Positions 9,249 to 18,372 of a stretch of 45,551 bases of DNA are shown piece by piece. Numbering within the stretch: position 1 is the first letter of the stretch; every line of letters begins with the position of its first letter. A program made the translations under genes and the position numbers. This stretch comes from an uncultured Bacteroidota bacterium. Lineage in GTDB: Bacteria; Bacteroidota; Bacteroidia; Flavobacteriales; Flavobacteriaceae. Under the pieces are notes generated by a model, which did not search any database, was not told the origin of the DNA, and saw only the letters and a list, made by a program, of their open reading frames with translations. The stretch covers positions 1-45,551 of the forward strand of contig CABZKA010000013.1 of NCBI GenBank assembly GCA_902526165.1. The letters are read 5' to 3'.

Positions 9249-10561
9249 TGCAATTTTTGTCTTCACTTTTATTTGCTATAATTTTTTTCTCAGCTTCGTT
9301 TTTTTTTGCAAACAATTGCAAGAAAATATATAGAAATATCAATCTTGGGGGGTCCCTTGATCGTTTTGGTAATAAGAAAGAGAGATTTTTAAAAATGAGT
9401 AGACTAGCCTTTGGGCAGTCTAAAATGTTGGATAAGCCTATTGTTGGTTTATTGCACTTAATAGTTTATGTTGCTTTTATTTTAATAAACATAGAGCTAC
9501 TTGAAATAGTTCTAGATGGTTTCACAGGTAAACATAGAGTTTTAGCTCCTTTTCTTGGTGCCTTTTATAACTTCCTCATAGGTTTTTTCGAAGTTTTAGC
9601 ATTGCTTGTAATTATATCCGTTCTAATTTTTTGGATTAGAAGAAATATTTTAAAAATTAAAAGGTTTGTCTCCAAAGATTTAACTGGTTGGCCTAAAAAT
9701 GATGCAGATTATATTCTTTTTATTGAATTGCTACTTATGATGCTTTTTCTTAACATGAATGCGACAGATTCAATACTTCAAAATGCATCATATTCAGACT
9801 TGTATCAATCTTATGGCTATTTCCCCGTCAGTCAATTTCTTATTCCCATCTATGATGGGTTTTCACTTGAAACAATATACATTATTGAAAGAACCTCATG
9901 GTGGATGCACATTTTAGGTATATTGTTTTTTTTAAACTATCTGTATTATTCAAAACATTTACATATTCTACTTGCATTTCCAAATACTTATTTTTCAAAC
10001 CTAGATAAAAAGGGAAAATCAAATAACCTAAAATCAGTTTATCATGAAATTAAGTTAATGATTGATCCATCATATAAAATTCCAAATGATGAATTGCAAA
10101 ATGACACAAAGTTTGGAGCATCTGATATTTTTGATTTAAATTGGTTTCAACTATTGAGTGCTTACACTTGTACGGAATGTGGTAGGTGTTCTAATGATTG
10201 TCCAGCAACCCAAACAGGCAAATTATTATCTCCTAGAAAAATAATGATGAAAACAAGGGATAGAATTGAGGATGTTAGTCGGAATGTCGATAAAAACAAG
10301 ATATTTGTTAGTGATGGAAAAACCCTTTTAAATGACTACATTTCCAAAGAAGAAATTTGGGCTTGTACAACATGTAATGCGTGTGTTGAGTCTTGTCCAA
10401 TTGGAATTGATCCATTATCAATAATTTTAGACATGAGAAGATATATGGTGATGGAAGAATCAACCGCATCAAATGAAATACATACTATGATGTCCAATAT
10501 AGAGAATAATGGTGCTCCATGGCCTTTCAATAAATTTGACAGAATAAATTGGAGGAATTAA
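9248..10561 (+). CDS. membrane (Fe-S) oxidoreductase: cytochrome-b-like membrane domain fused to a two-[4Fe-4S] domain
   Basis: A 437-residue electron-transfer protein. About five hydrophobic helices (near 3-22, 66-90, 105-130, 156-170, 219-240) form an NarI/DsrM-like membrane part. It includes a pattern W-W-M-H...Y-Y-S-K-H-L-H-I near 218-240 whose histidines could hold haem b. The C-terminal domain carries two [4Fe-4S] motifs: C308, C311, C314, C318 and C373, C376, C379, C383. I chose the ATG at 9248 over a TTG two codons upstream because that TTG lies within the promoter box. The CCG-domain protein two genes on is the usual catalytic partner (HdrD/GlpC-like). The electron donor and acceptor are not evident. 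Automatic names such as heterodisulfide reductase are only structural analogies, since methanogen cofactors are not expected here. Confidence 0.85.
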   Translation: MQFLSSLLFAIIFFSASFFFANNCKKIYRNINLGGSLDRFGNKKERFLKMSRLAFGQSKMLDKPIVGLLHLIVYVAFILINIELLEIVLDGFTGKHRVLAPFLGAFYNFLIGFFEVLALLVIISVLIFWIRRNILKIKRFVSKDLTGWPKNDADYILFIELLLMMLFLNMNATDSILQNASYSDLYQSYGYFPVSQFLIPIYDGFSLETIYIIERTSWWMHILGILFFLNYLYYSKHLHILLAFPNTYFSNLDKKGKSNNLKSVYHEIKLMIDPSYKIPNDELQNDTKFGASDIFDLNWFQLLSAYTCTECGRCSNDCPATQTGKLLSPRKIMMKTRDRIEDVSRNVDKNKIFVSDGKTLLNDYISKEEIWACTTCNACVESCPIGIDPLSIILDMRRYMVMEESTASNEIHTMMSNIENNGAPWPFNKFDRINWRN

Positions 10562-10572
10562 TTTAAAATACT

Positions 10573-10998
10573 ATGAAAAACTTTCTAGAAGATAAAACTG
10601 AGAATGGAAAAAAAATAAGTCCAGTTCTTGCAAAAGGAATTAAGAACTATTTAATCGATATTGATGGTACTATTTGTGACGATATTCCAAATGAAGAACC
10701 TGAAAGAATGGAAACGGCAAATCTTTATCCCGATGCTCTTGCTACTCTAAATAAATGGTATGATCAGGGTCATGTAATTTATTTTTTTACATCCAGAACT
10801 GAGGAGCATCGTGAAGTAACTGAAAGGTGGTTAAATAAAAATGGATTTAAATTCCATGGTATGGTCATGGGAAAACCAAGAGGTGGGAATTATCATTGGA
10901 TTGATAATCACTTAGTTAAAGCAACGAGATATAACGGTAAGTTTACAGATCTTGTTGAAAAAAGCTCAAAGATCCAAGTTTTTGATGATGAAAGTTAA
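10573..10998 (+). CDS. HAD-like hydrolase, small, probable phosphatase
   Basis: A 141-residue cytosolic protein with HAD motif I DIDGT at 29-33 (nucleophile Asp29, general acid Asp31), motif II FTSR around Thr73, Lys101 in GKPRGG and an Asp111 in WIDNH that may act in metal binding. It has almost no cap domain, so it may act on a large substrate or a protein. Related flavobacterial proteins are sometimes labelled phosphoheptose isomerase, but nothing here resembles a SIS fold. It sits between the two Fe-S subunit genes (11 bases after the first, 3 bases before the second), so a role in the same complex or pathway is plausible. Substrate unknown. Confidence 0.7.
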   Translation: MKNFLEDKTENGKKISPVLAKGIKNYLIDIDGTICDDIPNEEPERMETANLYPDALATLNKWYDQGHVIYFFTSRTEEHREVTERWLNKNGFKFHGMVMGKPRGGNYHWIDNHLVKATRYNGKFTDLVEKSSKIQVFDDES

Positions 10999-11001
10999 TT
11001 T

Positions 11002-11778
11002 ATGAATGTAAAAACTTTTAAAGAATACAAGGAGCTTGGTATAAGCCCTGATATTTTATTCTGGGTTGGATGTGCAGGTTCTTACGATGATAGAGCAAAA
11101 AAAATTACAAAATCTCTAATTAATCTATTTAATAAATCAGGAATCAGTTTTGGTGTTTTGGGTGTTGAGGAAAGTTGTTCTGGTGATCCTGCAAAACGTG
11201 CTGGAAATGAATTCTTGTTTCAAATGCAAGCGCTATCTAATATAGAAGTATTAAACTCCTATCAAGTAAAAAAAATTGTAACTGCTTGTCCTCATTGTTT
11301 CAATACAATCAAAAATGAATACCCAGAGCTAGGTGGAATTTATGAGGTTGTTCACCATTCACAACTTATTGATCAGCTTATAAATGATGGTAAATTAAAA
11401 ATCAAAGATGATCAATTTAATGGGAAAAAAATAACATTTCATGATCCTTGTTACTTAGGTCGAGCTAATGGTGAGTACTATGCGCCTCGAAAAGTTATCA
11501 AGGCATTAAGAGCTGATCTCAAAGAGATGAAAAGTTGTAAGGAAAAAGCTATGTGTTGCGGTGCAGGAGGTGCCCAAATGTTTAAAGATTCTGAAAAAGG
11601 TAATAAAGAAATTAATATTAAACGAACTGAAGAGGCTATTGAGACAAAATCAAATATAATTGCTGCTGCTTGTCCGTTTTGTAATACCATGTTAACTGAT
11701 GGAATTAAATCTCATGAGAATCACAAAGAAGTTCAAGTAAAAGATATTTCAGAATTGATTGATAAAGTTACTGATTAA
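11002..11778 (+). CDS. CCG-domain (cysteine-rich) Fe-S protein, HdrB/LutA/GlpC-like
   Basis: A 258-residue soluble protein made of two cysteine-rich CCG domains. The first has Cys24, Cys59 (ESCSG in place of CCG), Cys96 and Cys99. The second has Cys150, the CCG pair Cys185-Cys186 (MCCGAGGAQM) and Cys224/Cys227 in CPFC. In HdrB- and LutA-type proteins these motifs hold Fe-S clusters that carry out two-electron chemistry or electron transfer. It is the natural partner of the membrane Fe-S protein encoded two genes upstream. The stop TAA shares its last base with the ATG of the next gene (11778), so translation is likely coupled. Confidence 0.85.
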   Translation: MNVKTFKEYKELGISPDILFWVGCAGSYDDRAKKITKSLINLFNKSGISFGVLGVEESCSGDPAKRAGNEFLFQMQALSNIEVLNSYQVKKIVTACPHCFNTIKNEYPELGGIYEVVHHSQLIDQLINDGKLKIKDDQFNGKKITFHDPCYLGRANGEYYAPRKVIKALRADLKEMKSCKEKAMCCGAGGAQMFKDSEKGNKEINIKRTEEAIETKSNIIAAACPFCNTMLTDGIKSHENHKEVQVKDISELIDKVTD

Positions 11779-12266
11779 TGTTAATAGAATTTAACAAGAT
11801 AAGTTCACAATCTCCAATATGGATTTTTCAAGCAAATAAAATATTTGACCTCAGTCTCATTAAAAAAATTGAAGAGGAAACAATTAATTTTCTAAATTCT
11901 TGGACTTCTCATAATGATGAAATTAAATCATCTTTTAAAATTGTACATAATTTATTTTTAATAATATCAGTTGAAAGTGATTTTTCAAGACCATCGGGTT
12001 GCTCAATTGATAAGCTAATTAATTTTGTAAAAGAAATAAATAAGCTACATAATATAGATTTTCTAGATAGACTCAGCATCTCATATAGATATGAGAACAA
12101 AATCAAAGTTGTCAATATTGCAGAGTTTAAGAATTTAATTTTGGATGGACGCATATCAAAGAATACCATTGTTTTTAACAACACACTCAGAAATAAAAGT
12201 GAGCTAAATAAAAATTGGGAGACTAAAGCACTTAATAGTTGGCATAAAAAGTATTTTAATGTTTAA
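11778..12266 (+). CDS. conserved Bacteroidota protein of unknown function with SGCSID motif
   Basis: A 162-residue soluble protein with no signal peptide. It resembles a family found across Bacteroidota, recalled by its N-terminal I-W-I-F/Y-Q-A-N segment (14-20) and the strictly placed SGCSID motif at 73-78. Homologues are often labelled ABC transporter ATPase, but there is no Walker A, Walker B or signature motif, so that name is wrong. Cys75 in a conserved setting next to Asp78 hints at a functional cysteine. It overlaps the preceding Fe-S gene by 1 base and the following GH3 gene by 8 bases. Function unknown; a link to the redox module is only suggested by position. Confidence 0.65.
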   Translation: MLIEFNKISSQSPIWIFQANKIFDLSLIKKIEEETINFLNSWTSHNDEIKSSFKIVHNLFLIISVESDFSRPSGCSIDKLINFVKEINKLHNIDFLDRLSISYRYENKIKVVNIAEFKNLILDGRISKNTIVFNNTLRNKSELNKNWETKALNSWHKKYFNV

Positions 12267-15138
12267 TAGAATTAAATATTGTGTTTTTTCACTCTTTTTT
12301 TTGTGTTCATTACACACACAAAAAATTCACCAGGAGATTTGGGTGGATAGTGTTTATTCATCTATGAATATAGATCAGAAGGTTGGACAACTATATTCTG
12401 TTTGGACAGCCTCGAGCTATGGTCAAGCTGAAATTAATGAAATAAAAAATATTATTGATAAATATCACATTGGTGGATTAATCTTCTCGTTAGGTAGCAT
12501 CAATGATCAGATTATTTCTCACAACATATTTCAAAAACAATCAAATATACCATTACTAATATCCATGGATGCTGAGTGGGGGCTGGGTATGAGACTCGAT
12601 GATGGTTTTTCTTTCCCATATAATATCACACTTGGTGCAATAAGAGACGATTCATTGATTTTTAATGTTGGACAGAGAATAGGTGAACATTTGAAAAAAA
12701 TGGGTGTTCATTTAAATTTCGCACCCGTGAGCGATGTAAACACCAACCCAAAAAATCCAATAATTGGTGCTAGGTCATTTGGTGAAAATAAATTCAATGT
12801 CTCAAAAAAATCAATTAAATACATAAAAGGTTTGAATGAAAGTGGTGTTTTGGCCGTTAGCAAACACTTCCCAGGTCATGGTGATACAAGAAAAGACTCT
12901 CATCTAACATTACCTACTTTAAATTATGATTCTAGAAGAATTGATAGTATCGAATTATATCCTTTTAAACAAATAATTAAAAATGGGGTAGATGGTATAA
13001 TGACAGCACACTTAAAGGTTAAAAGTTTGGATGATAAGATGATAACCACTCTTTCAAGAAAAATTATTAATGATTTGCTTAAGGTTGATTTGGGATTTGA
13101 AGGAATTGTGATCACTGATGCATTAGATATGAAAGCAATAGTCGATTATTCCAAAGGAAATTACCCTGATGTTGATGCGCTAATTGCAGGTAATGATATA
13201 TTATTGATGCCAACTGATTTAAAAAAAAGTATTAGTGAAATAAAAAAAGCTGTTCTTGATGGAAGAGTTACAGAAAAGAGGTTAGAAGATGCTGTAAAGA
13301 AAATTCTAAAAACCAAATACAAGGTTGGTTTAAATAAATACAAGCCCATAACCAACAATAATATTAAAGATCAATTAAACACCCATGAAGATTATGCTCT
13401 ATTTGAAAAGTTAGCTGAAAAGTCAATGACGCTAATCAAGAATCAAAGAAATTCAATACCTCTGTCCCTTGATAAAGATCTAAAAGTTGGATTAGTCAAT
13501 TTAGGCACTGAGAATAGTGAGACTTTTCATAGTTATTTGAATAATTTCAGAATTGTTGAAAAAATTGATATTTCTGATTTAAAAAAAATAAAAGATGCCA
13601 ATAAAAGATATGACAAAATAATAGTTTCTGTCCATAAATCAGATAAATCGCCTTTTGAAGATTATAAATTATCAAAAAATGAAATTTCTATAATCAATAC
13701 TCTAAAAAAAAATAATAAAATTATTTTGGTTATTTTTTCAAATCCTTATACTCTTTTTGATATAAATTTAAATGGGTTTGAGTCAGTTCTAGTCGCTTAT
13801 CAAAATTCTAATATATTTCAAAAAAAAGCTTCAGAGGCAATTTTTGGAGCAAATGATATTGATGGGGTTTTACCGGTAACTATTGGTAAAAATTACGAAG
13901 AAGGAACGTCAATTGTAATAAAAAAAAGTGATATTTTATCATTTGATCACCCTGTTAATTTAGGTGTTGATATGAATAAATTAAATAAAATTGATTCATT
14001 AATAAAGTATGCAATTAAAAATAAAATGACACCAGGTGCTCAGTTGTTAATTGCTAAGAATTCTAACATAATCTATCACAATTCATTTGGATATAAGACT
14101 TATGAAAAAAAACAAGAAATTAATAACAACAGTATTTATGATCTAGCTTCTTTGACAAAGATACTTGTTTCTGTACCACTTCTTTTAAAAGAGTTTACAC
14201 ATAAAAATTTTGATTTAACTACAAAGTTAGCAGATTGGTTTCCTGACATGGATCTGAAGGATAAAAAAAATCTTTCAGTCAAACAACTATTTTCACATTA
14301 TTCTGGGATGAAATCATGGATTCCTTTCTATAAAAAAACCATAGATTCAGTGACAAATAAGAGAATTGATAAATATTTTTCTAAGACAAAATCTAAAGAT
14401 TTTCCTTTCCAAGTTTTAGATGAATTATATATCAAAAATTATAATGATACTATTTTCAATGAAATAGTTGATTCTGATTTGTCTGACTCATTGAGCTATG
14501 TTTATAGTGATTTACCTTATTTTCTATTAAAATTTTATCTTGAGAAAACCTACAAAACATCACTAGATACTCAAATCAAGGAATTCATATATGACAAAAT
14601 AGGATCATCTACTTTAACGTATAAACCAACTATATTTTCTCCTAACAACTCCATTGTCCCAACTGTGATTGATGATTATTTTAGGTTTGATATTGTTCAA
14701 GGTCATGTTCATGATATGGGTGCAGCAATGATGGACGGTGTATCCGGACATGCAGGTTTATTTGGAAACTCTCTAGATGTAGCTAAAGTGTTGCAACTTT
14801 TTCTTCAAAAAGGATCATATTCAAAAAAGATATTTTTTGACGAGAAAAATTTTAATTTGTTTAATTTCCGTCATTTTGAGGATGAAAAAGTAAGAAGGGG
14901 TATAGGATTTGATAAACCTGAGTTGGATCCAGATGACCCAAACACATGTGGTTGCGTTTCTGAAAGTAGTTTTGGTCATTACGGATTTACAGGATCAATG
15001 GTTTGGGTTGATCCTGAAAAAGAAATTATATATGTCTTTTTATCAAATAGAACTTATCCAGATGAGAGTAATAATTCACTTTCAGAATTTAATATTAGGA
15101 CTGAATTACAAAAAATTATTCATGAAGCATTTGATTAA
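12259..15138 (+). CDS. GH3 beta-N-acetylhexosaminidase (NagZ-like) fused to a beta-lactamase-type serine hydrolase
   Basis: A 959-residue two-enzyme protein with a signal peptide (about 1-20), so probably periplasmic or surface-exposed. Residues about 30-355 are a GH3 catalytic domain of NagZ type: KHFPGHG at 202-208, the His/Asp dyad region ending in DSH (213-215), and nucleophile Asp287 in ITDALDM. Residues 370-560 form a GH3 C-terminal-like alpha/beta domain. Residues about 570-955 are a class C beta-lactamase/esterase fold with SLTK (Ser631, Lys634), YSD (Tyr749) in place of Tyr-x-Asn, and HYG (907-909) as the third motif. The combination suggests removal of GlcNAc from muropeptides plus a peptidase/amidase or esterase step. 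It ends directly before bshA (TAAATG). Confidence 0.87.
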   Translation: MFNRIKYCVFSLFFLCSLHTQKIHQEIWVDSVYSSMNIDQKVGQLYSVWTASSYGQAEINEIKNIIDKYHIGGLIFSLGSINDQIISHNIFQKQSNIPLLISMDAEWGLGMRLDDGFSFPYNITLGAIRDDSLIFNVGQRIGEHLKKMGVHLNFAPVSDVNTNPKNPIIGARSFGENKFNVSKKSIKYIKGLNESGVLAVSKHFPGHGDTRKDSHLTLPTLNYDSRRIDSIELYPFKQIIKNGVDGIMTAHLKVKSLDDKMITTLSRKIINDLLKVDLGFEGIVITDALDMKAIVDYSKGNYPDVDALIAGNDILLMPTDLKKSISEIKKAVLDGRVTEKRLEDAVKKILKTKYKVGLNKYKPITNNNIKDQLNTHEDYALFEKLAEKSMTLIKNQRNSIPLSLDKDLKVGLVNLGTENSETFHSYLNNFRIVEKIDISDLKKIKDANKRYDKIIVSVHKSDKSPFEDYKLSKNEISIINTLKKNNKIILVIFSNPYTLFDINLNGFESVLVAYQNSNIFQKKASEAIFGANDIDGVLPVTIGKNYEEGTSIVIKKSDILSFDHPVNLGVDMNKLNKIDSLIKYAIKNKMTPGAQLLIAKNSNIIYHNSFGYKTYEKKQEINNNSIYDLASLTKILVSVPLLLKEFTHKNFDLTTKLADWFPDMDLKDKKNLSVKQLFSHYSGMKSWIPFYKKTIDSVTNKRIDKYFSKTKSKDFPFQVLDELYIKNYNDTIFNEIVDSDLSDSLSYVYSDLPYFLLKFYLEKTYKTSLDTQIKEFIYDKIGSSTLTYKPTIFSPNNSIVPTVIDDYFRFDIVQGHVHDMGAAMMDGVSGHAGLFGNSLDVAKVLQLFLQKGSYSKKIFFDEKNFNLFNFRHFEDEKVRRGIGFDKPELDPDDPNTCGCVSESSFGHYGFTGSMVWVDPEKEIIYVFLSNRTYPDESNNSLSEFNIRTELQKIIHEAFD

Positions 15139-16239
15139 ATGAATATAATTATTGTTTGTTACCCAACATATGGCGGTAGTGGTGTTTTAGCAACTGAGCT
15201 GGGTCATAAATTAGCTCAACTTGGTCACAAAATTCATTTTGTTGCATACAAAAAGCCGGTTAGGTTAAAACTAACGGACGATAAAGTTCTTTTTCATAAA
15301 GTCAATGTCCCTTTTTACCCTTTATTTAATTTTCAACCATATGAACTTGCGTTATCTAGTAAGATCGTTGAAATTTCAGAAAGTAATCCAATTGATTTAA
15401 TCCATGTTCATTATGCTATTCCACACGCATATGCCGCATTTATGGCCAAGGAAATGTTAAAAACAAAAAATATCAATCTACCAATTGTGACGACACTGCA
15501 TGGAACAGATATTACTTTAGTTGGAAAACACCCCTTTTATCGTCGTGCAGTAAAATTTTCGATTCAGAATTCCGATATAGTGACTTCTGTATCTCAAAGT
15601 TTAAAACAAGACACAATAGATTTTTTTAAAATTGACAAAGAAATTGAAGTAATACCTAATTTTATTGATGTTAATCGATTTAAATTAAAAAACGAAAATT
15701 GTAAACAAAATAACAGGATCATAATATCACATGTTAGTAATTTTAGACCTGTTAAAAATATTAGAACCCTTTTGAATATTCTTTTAAAAATTAATAATGA
15801 GAATTTATTTTTTAATATGATTGGAGAAGGACCTGAATTAGATTTAGCACAAGATTTCGTTAAACAAAATAACATAAACAATATAAAATTTCATGGGAAC
15901 TCCGATGAAATTGAAGAAATATTATGCTCAACAGATATTTTTTTACTTCCATCAAAAAGAGAGAGTTTTGGATTGTCTGCGTTAGAGGCAATGGCCTCAA
16001 AATGCGCACTAGTAACATCTAATCGCGGAGGTTTACCTGAATTAAATATAGAAAATGAAACCGGTTTTTTGGTTGATGTAAATGATGAAGACAAATACGT
16101 TGAAAAAATAACGGACTTAATCTCCGATAAAAGTAAACTAGAAAAGTTTAAACACGAATCGTTTAAAAGAGCACAGCTTTTCGATATTGAGTTAATTGTA
16201 CCTCTTTATAATGAACTCTATTATAAGTTATTAAAATAA
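15139..16239 (+). CDS. bshA: N-acetyl-alpha-D-glucosaminyl L-malate synthase BshA
   Basis: The first enzyme of bacillithiol synthesis, a GT4 glycosyltransferase joining GlcNAc from UDP-GlcNAc to L-malate. The 366 residues start with the typical YPTYGGSGVLATELG loop (8-22). HVHYAIPHAYAA, TTLHGTDITLVGKHP and the sugar-nucleotide site KRESFGLSALEAMA (about 273-286) follow. BshA-type enzymes are well known in Bacteroidota, which use bacillithiol as their low-molecular-weight thiol. The BshB deacetylase and BshC ligase are not in this window. The ATG follows the previous stop with no gap. The 3' end stands one base from the stop of the convergent acylase gene, leaving no room for a terminator between them. 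Confidence 0.92.
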   Translation: MNIIIVCYPTYGGSGVLATELGHKLAQLGHKIHFVAYKKPVRLKLTDDKVLFHKVNVPFYPLFNFQPYELALSSKIVEISESNPIDLIHVHYAIPHAYAAFMAKEMLKTKNINLPIVTTLHGTDITLVGKHPFYRRAVKFSIQNSDIVTSVSQSLKQDTIDFFKIDKEIEVIPNFIDVNRFKLKNENCKQNNRIIISHVSNFRPVKNIRTLLNILLKINNENLFFNMIGEGPELDLAQDFVKQNNINNIKFHGNSDEIEEILCSTDIFLLPSKRESFGLSALEAMASKCALVTSNRGGLPELNIENETGFLVDVNDEDKYVEKITDLISDKSKLEKFKHESFKRAQLFDIELIVPLYNELYYKLLK

Positions 16240-16240
16240 C

Positions 16241-18301
16241 TTACTTAGGTCTATATATGCTTTTAGCATTTTTATAAATAACTTCTTTATCAAAAGTCAT
16301 TTTCTTGGTTTCAAATTTTGAAAACATTTCCATTTGATCATCGAAGTGGGGAGAATCAGGATTTTCGCTATTTCCATAGGACATTATTGACTCGATATGC
16401 GGTCTACCATTTGAGAATTTCACAAGTTGAATGTATGACTCACCATGAGTAATTTTTCTTTTTCCATCTACATGTCTTGACGAAGTCATGGCTGTGATAA
16501 CATCGGGCATTCCCCATATGGGAATTTCTTTATCTCCTCTTACAAGTTTTTGATACTCACCAAGTCTAACATTAGTTTTGTTAAAATATTTTACCATGTA
16601 AGCTTTAACGTCACTTAACATCTGCGCAATTAGATTATTACTTAGGTTTCTATTTATGTAAGGCTTTCTAATATAATTTCCCAAATTATAATAAAACATA
16701 GCAAATATTCCTGCACCTACAGAGTCTGAGTTGGTTGATCTGTCCCAATTTTGAATCTCTGTAATAAGATCTGAAATATCAGGATAATCTTCTGGATGCA
16801 TTTCCATTATTTCGTTAACATCAACAAAGTTGAATTTAAATGGAGTGGGGTATTTGAAATCAAACTTTATGGATTTGAAATCAGAAAAATCAATCCTATC
16901 ATAAGATTCAATTAATTCTAAAATTCTTGTACTACGGTTGTTATCATATGTTGAGTAACCCATATCATTAGGAAAATCTTCACTGTTTGGGTTTTCATTT
17001 TTTGCTGTTGATTTAAATGGTGTATTATTAGCGTTGTACAAAAATCCAGACTCAGGATTAAGAACTTGAGGAAGATCTTCTGTTCTATGGTAGTCAATCC
17101 AGAGGGTTTCTCTGGTATTTCCAGGAATTACCCCCTTCCAATTGTATTTATCATTCCTTACAGGAATTATTCCATTTGATATATAAAAGATATTATCGTT
17201 CTTATCTGCATAACCAAAGTTAAATCCAGGTATTTCGTTCATTTTTAGAATATCATAGAATTCTTCAAATGTTTTTGATTTATTCATTTTCCACCACTGC
17301 TCAAGAGCCCTAATTTTGAATAAGCTAGCGGTTCTAACCGAATAAAAACCATTTTTATTTTTTAGTGTTGGACCATAAATACTTTTATAATATTTTCTAC
17401 TTACTTTAATTGGAATTCCTAAAATCTTAATAAAAGCTTTTCCTCTAAATTTTTCTAGTTTAAGTATTTCATCATCTACTATATATTTCAACCTACTGTT
17501 TTTCACCATTTGTAACTGAAATATGTCAGTTTTATCTGGGTAATTGACAGTATGTGTCCATCCCAAGTTCTGGTTTGTACCTGTCAATATGCATGGTGCT
17601 CCAGGAAAAGTGGCCCCAATAATATTTGTCCCTTCTTCACTGATTAAGTGTACTTCATACCATGAGGTTGGACCTTCCAACGGTTGATGCGTATTTACAC
17701 CAAGATATGTTTCATTATTTTTTGTTTTTTTTGAGCTGAATACAAAAAGATTTGATCCAAGCCCACGATCATTACTTGTGTCAATAACCCCGGCAGTATT
17801 ATTAAATATTGATAAAACCGCTTTTTCACCCTCAGAAAAAATAAATAATTGCAACAATGAGTACTTAAGCATTTTCCGTGGTGTTATTGGAAATAGTTTA
17901 CCAACAAGAACTTGTTCAGGGTGATTATTTGCAAAACTATTCAGACCGTTTGCATACCCTTGAACAACTTTTATAAAATTTTCATCTATGGTTTGATATA
18001 AACTATCAATTGTATCATCAGATCTTATCAATTGAGATAGAAAATCAATAGGAGCCCCCCTCAAACCAATATGTTTACTTAGCAAAGAATTTCCAGCTAA
18101 GTACGCTTCTTGTATTGTTTCAAAATCGTCTTCCGCATGAGCCCAAGCTAATCCATAAGCTAATTCTGCATCAGTTTTCGCAAATATGTGTGGAACTCCG
18201 TAGGAATCCCGAACAATATCAATATTCTTAACATTTATGCTTTGACCATTTATATTCAGTGAATTGAATATTAAAAAAATTGATAACAGATATTTTGACA
18301 C
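16241..18301 (-). CDS. penicillin-acylase family N-terminal-nucleophile hydrolase, secreted
   Basis: A 686-residue hydrolase of the penicillin/aculeacin/acyl-homoserine-lactone acylase family, which cut amide bonds of acylated small molecules. The signal sequence reads SKYLLSIFLIFNSLNINGQS. The chain shows the standard VPHIFA and GLAWAHAEDD landmarks. Autoprocessing should occur before Ser183 in LGSNLF, the new N-terminal nucleophile of the beta chain, with NLGWTHTVNYPD about 75 residues on. I place the start at GTG 18299-18301. The longer frame starting at TTG 18346 would translate a perfect terminator hairpin. The gene lies 14 bases after that hairpin behind susCD, so its expression probably depends on read-through. 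Substrate unknown. Confidence 0.85.
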   Translation of the reverse strand: MSKYLLSIFLIFNSLNINGQSINVKNIDIVRDSYGVPHIFAKTDAELAYGLAWAHAEDDFETIQEAYLAGNSLLSKHIGLRGAPIDFLSQLIRSDDTIDSLYQTIDENFIKVVQGYANGLNSFANNHPEQVLVGKLFPITPRKMLKYSLLQLFIFSEGEKAVLSIFNNTAGVIDTSNDRGLGSNLFVFSSKKTKNNETYLGVNTHQPLEGPTSWYEVHLISEEGTNIIGATFPGAPCILTGTNQNLGWTHTVNYPDKTDIFQLQMVKNSRLKYIVDDEILKLEKFRGKAFIKILGIPIKVSRKYYKSIYGPTLKNKNGFYSVRTASLFKIRALEQWWKMNKSKTFEEFYDILKMNEIPGFNFGYADKNDNIFYISNGIIPVRNDKYNWKGVIPGNTRETLWIDYHRTEDLPQVLNPESGFLYNANNTPFKSTAKNENPNSEDFPNDMGYSTYDNNRSTRILELIESYDRIDFSDFKSIKFDFKYPTPFKFNFVDVNEIMEMHPEDYPDISDLITEIQNWDRSTNSDSVGAGIFAMFYYNLGNYIRKPYINRNLSNNLIAQMLSDVKAYMVKYFNKTNVRLGEYQKLVRGDKEIPIWGMPDVITAMTSSRHVDGKRKITHGESYIQLVKFSNGRPHIESIMSYGNSENPDSPHFDDQMEMFSKFETKKMTFDKEVIYKNAKSIYRPK

Positions 18302-18315
18302 AACCTTAACATAGC

Positions 18316-18343
18316 AAAAAACCCGCCAGATGGCGGGTTTTTT
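18316..18343 (-). terminator. intrinsic terminator/attenuator hairpin between susD and the acylase
   Basis: A perfect 12-base-pair inverted repeat: arm AAAAAACCCGCC, loop AGAT, arm GGCGGGTTTTTT. The six G:C pairs followed by six T's give a textbook Rho-independent terminator, and the A-run makes it work on either strand. It is the only GC-rich hairpin of this kind I see in the window. It lies 29 bases after the susD stop (minus strand) and 14 bases before the acylase start, so it most likely ends or attenuates susCD transcription. Confidence 0.92.
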
Positions 18344-18372
18344 CAATTAAACTATCTAATAATTTTTAAAAA

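Noticed and set aside
18302-18346. Longer acylase reading frame starting at TTG 18346
   Set aside because: It would translate through a perfect terminator hairpin; the in-frame GTG at 18299-18301 gives a proper signal peptide.
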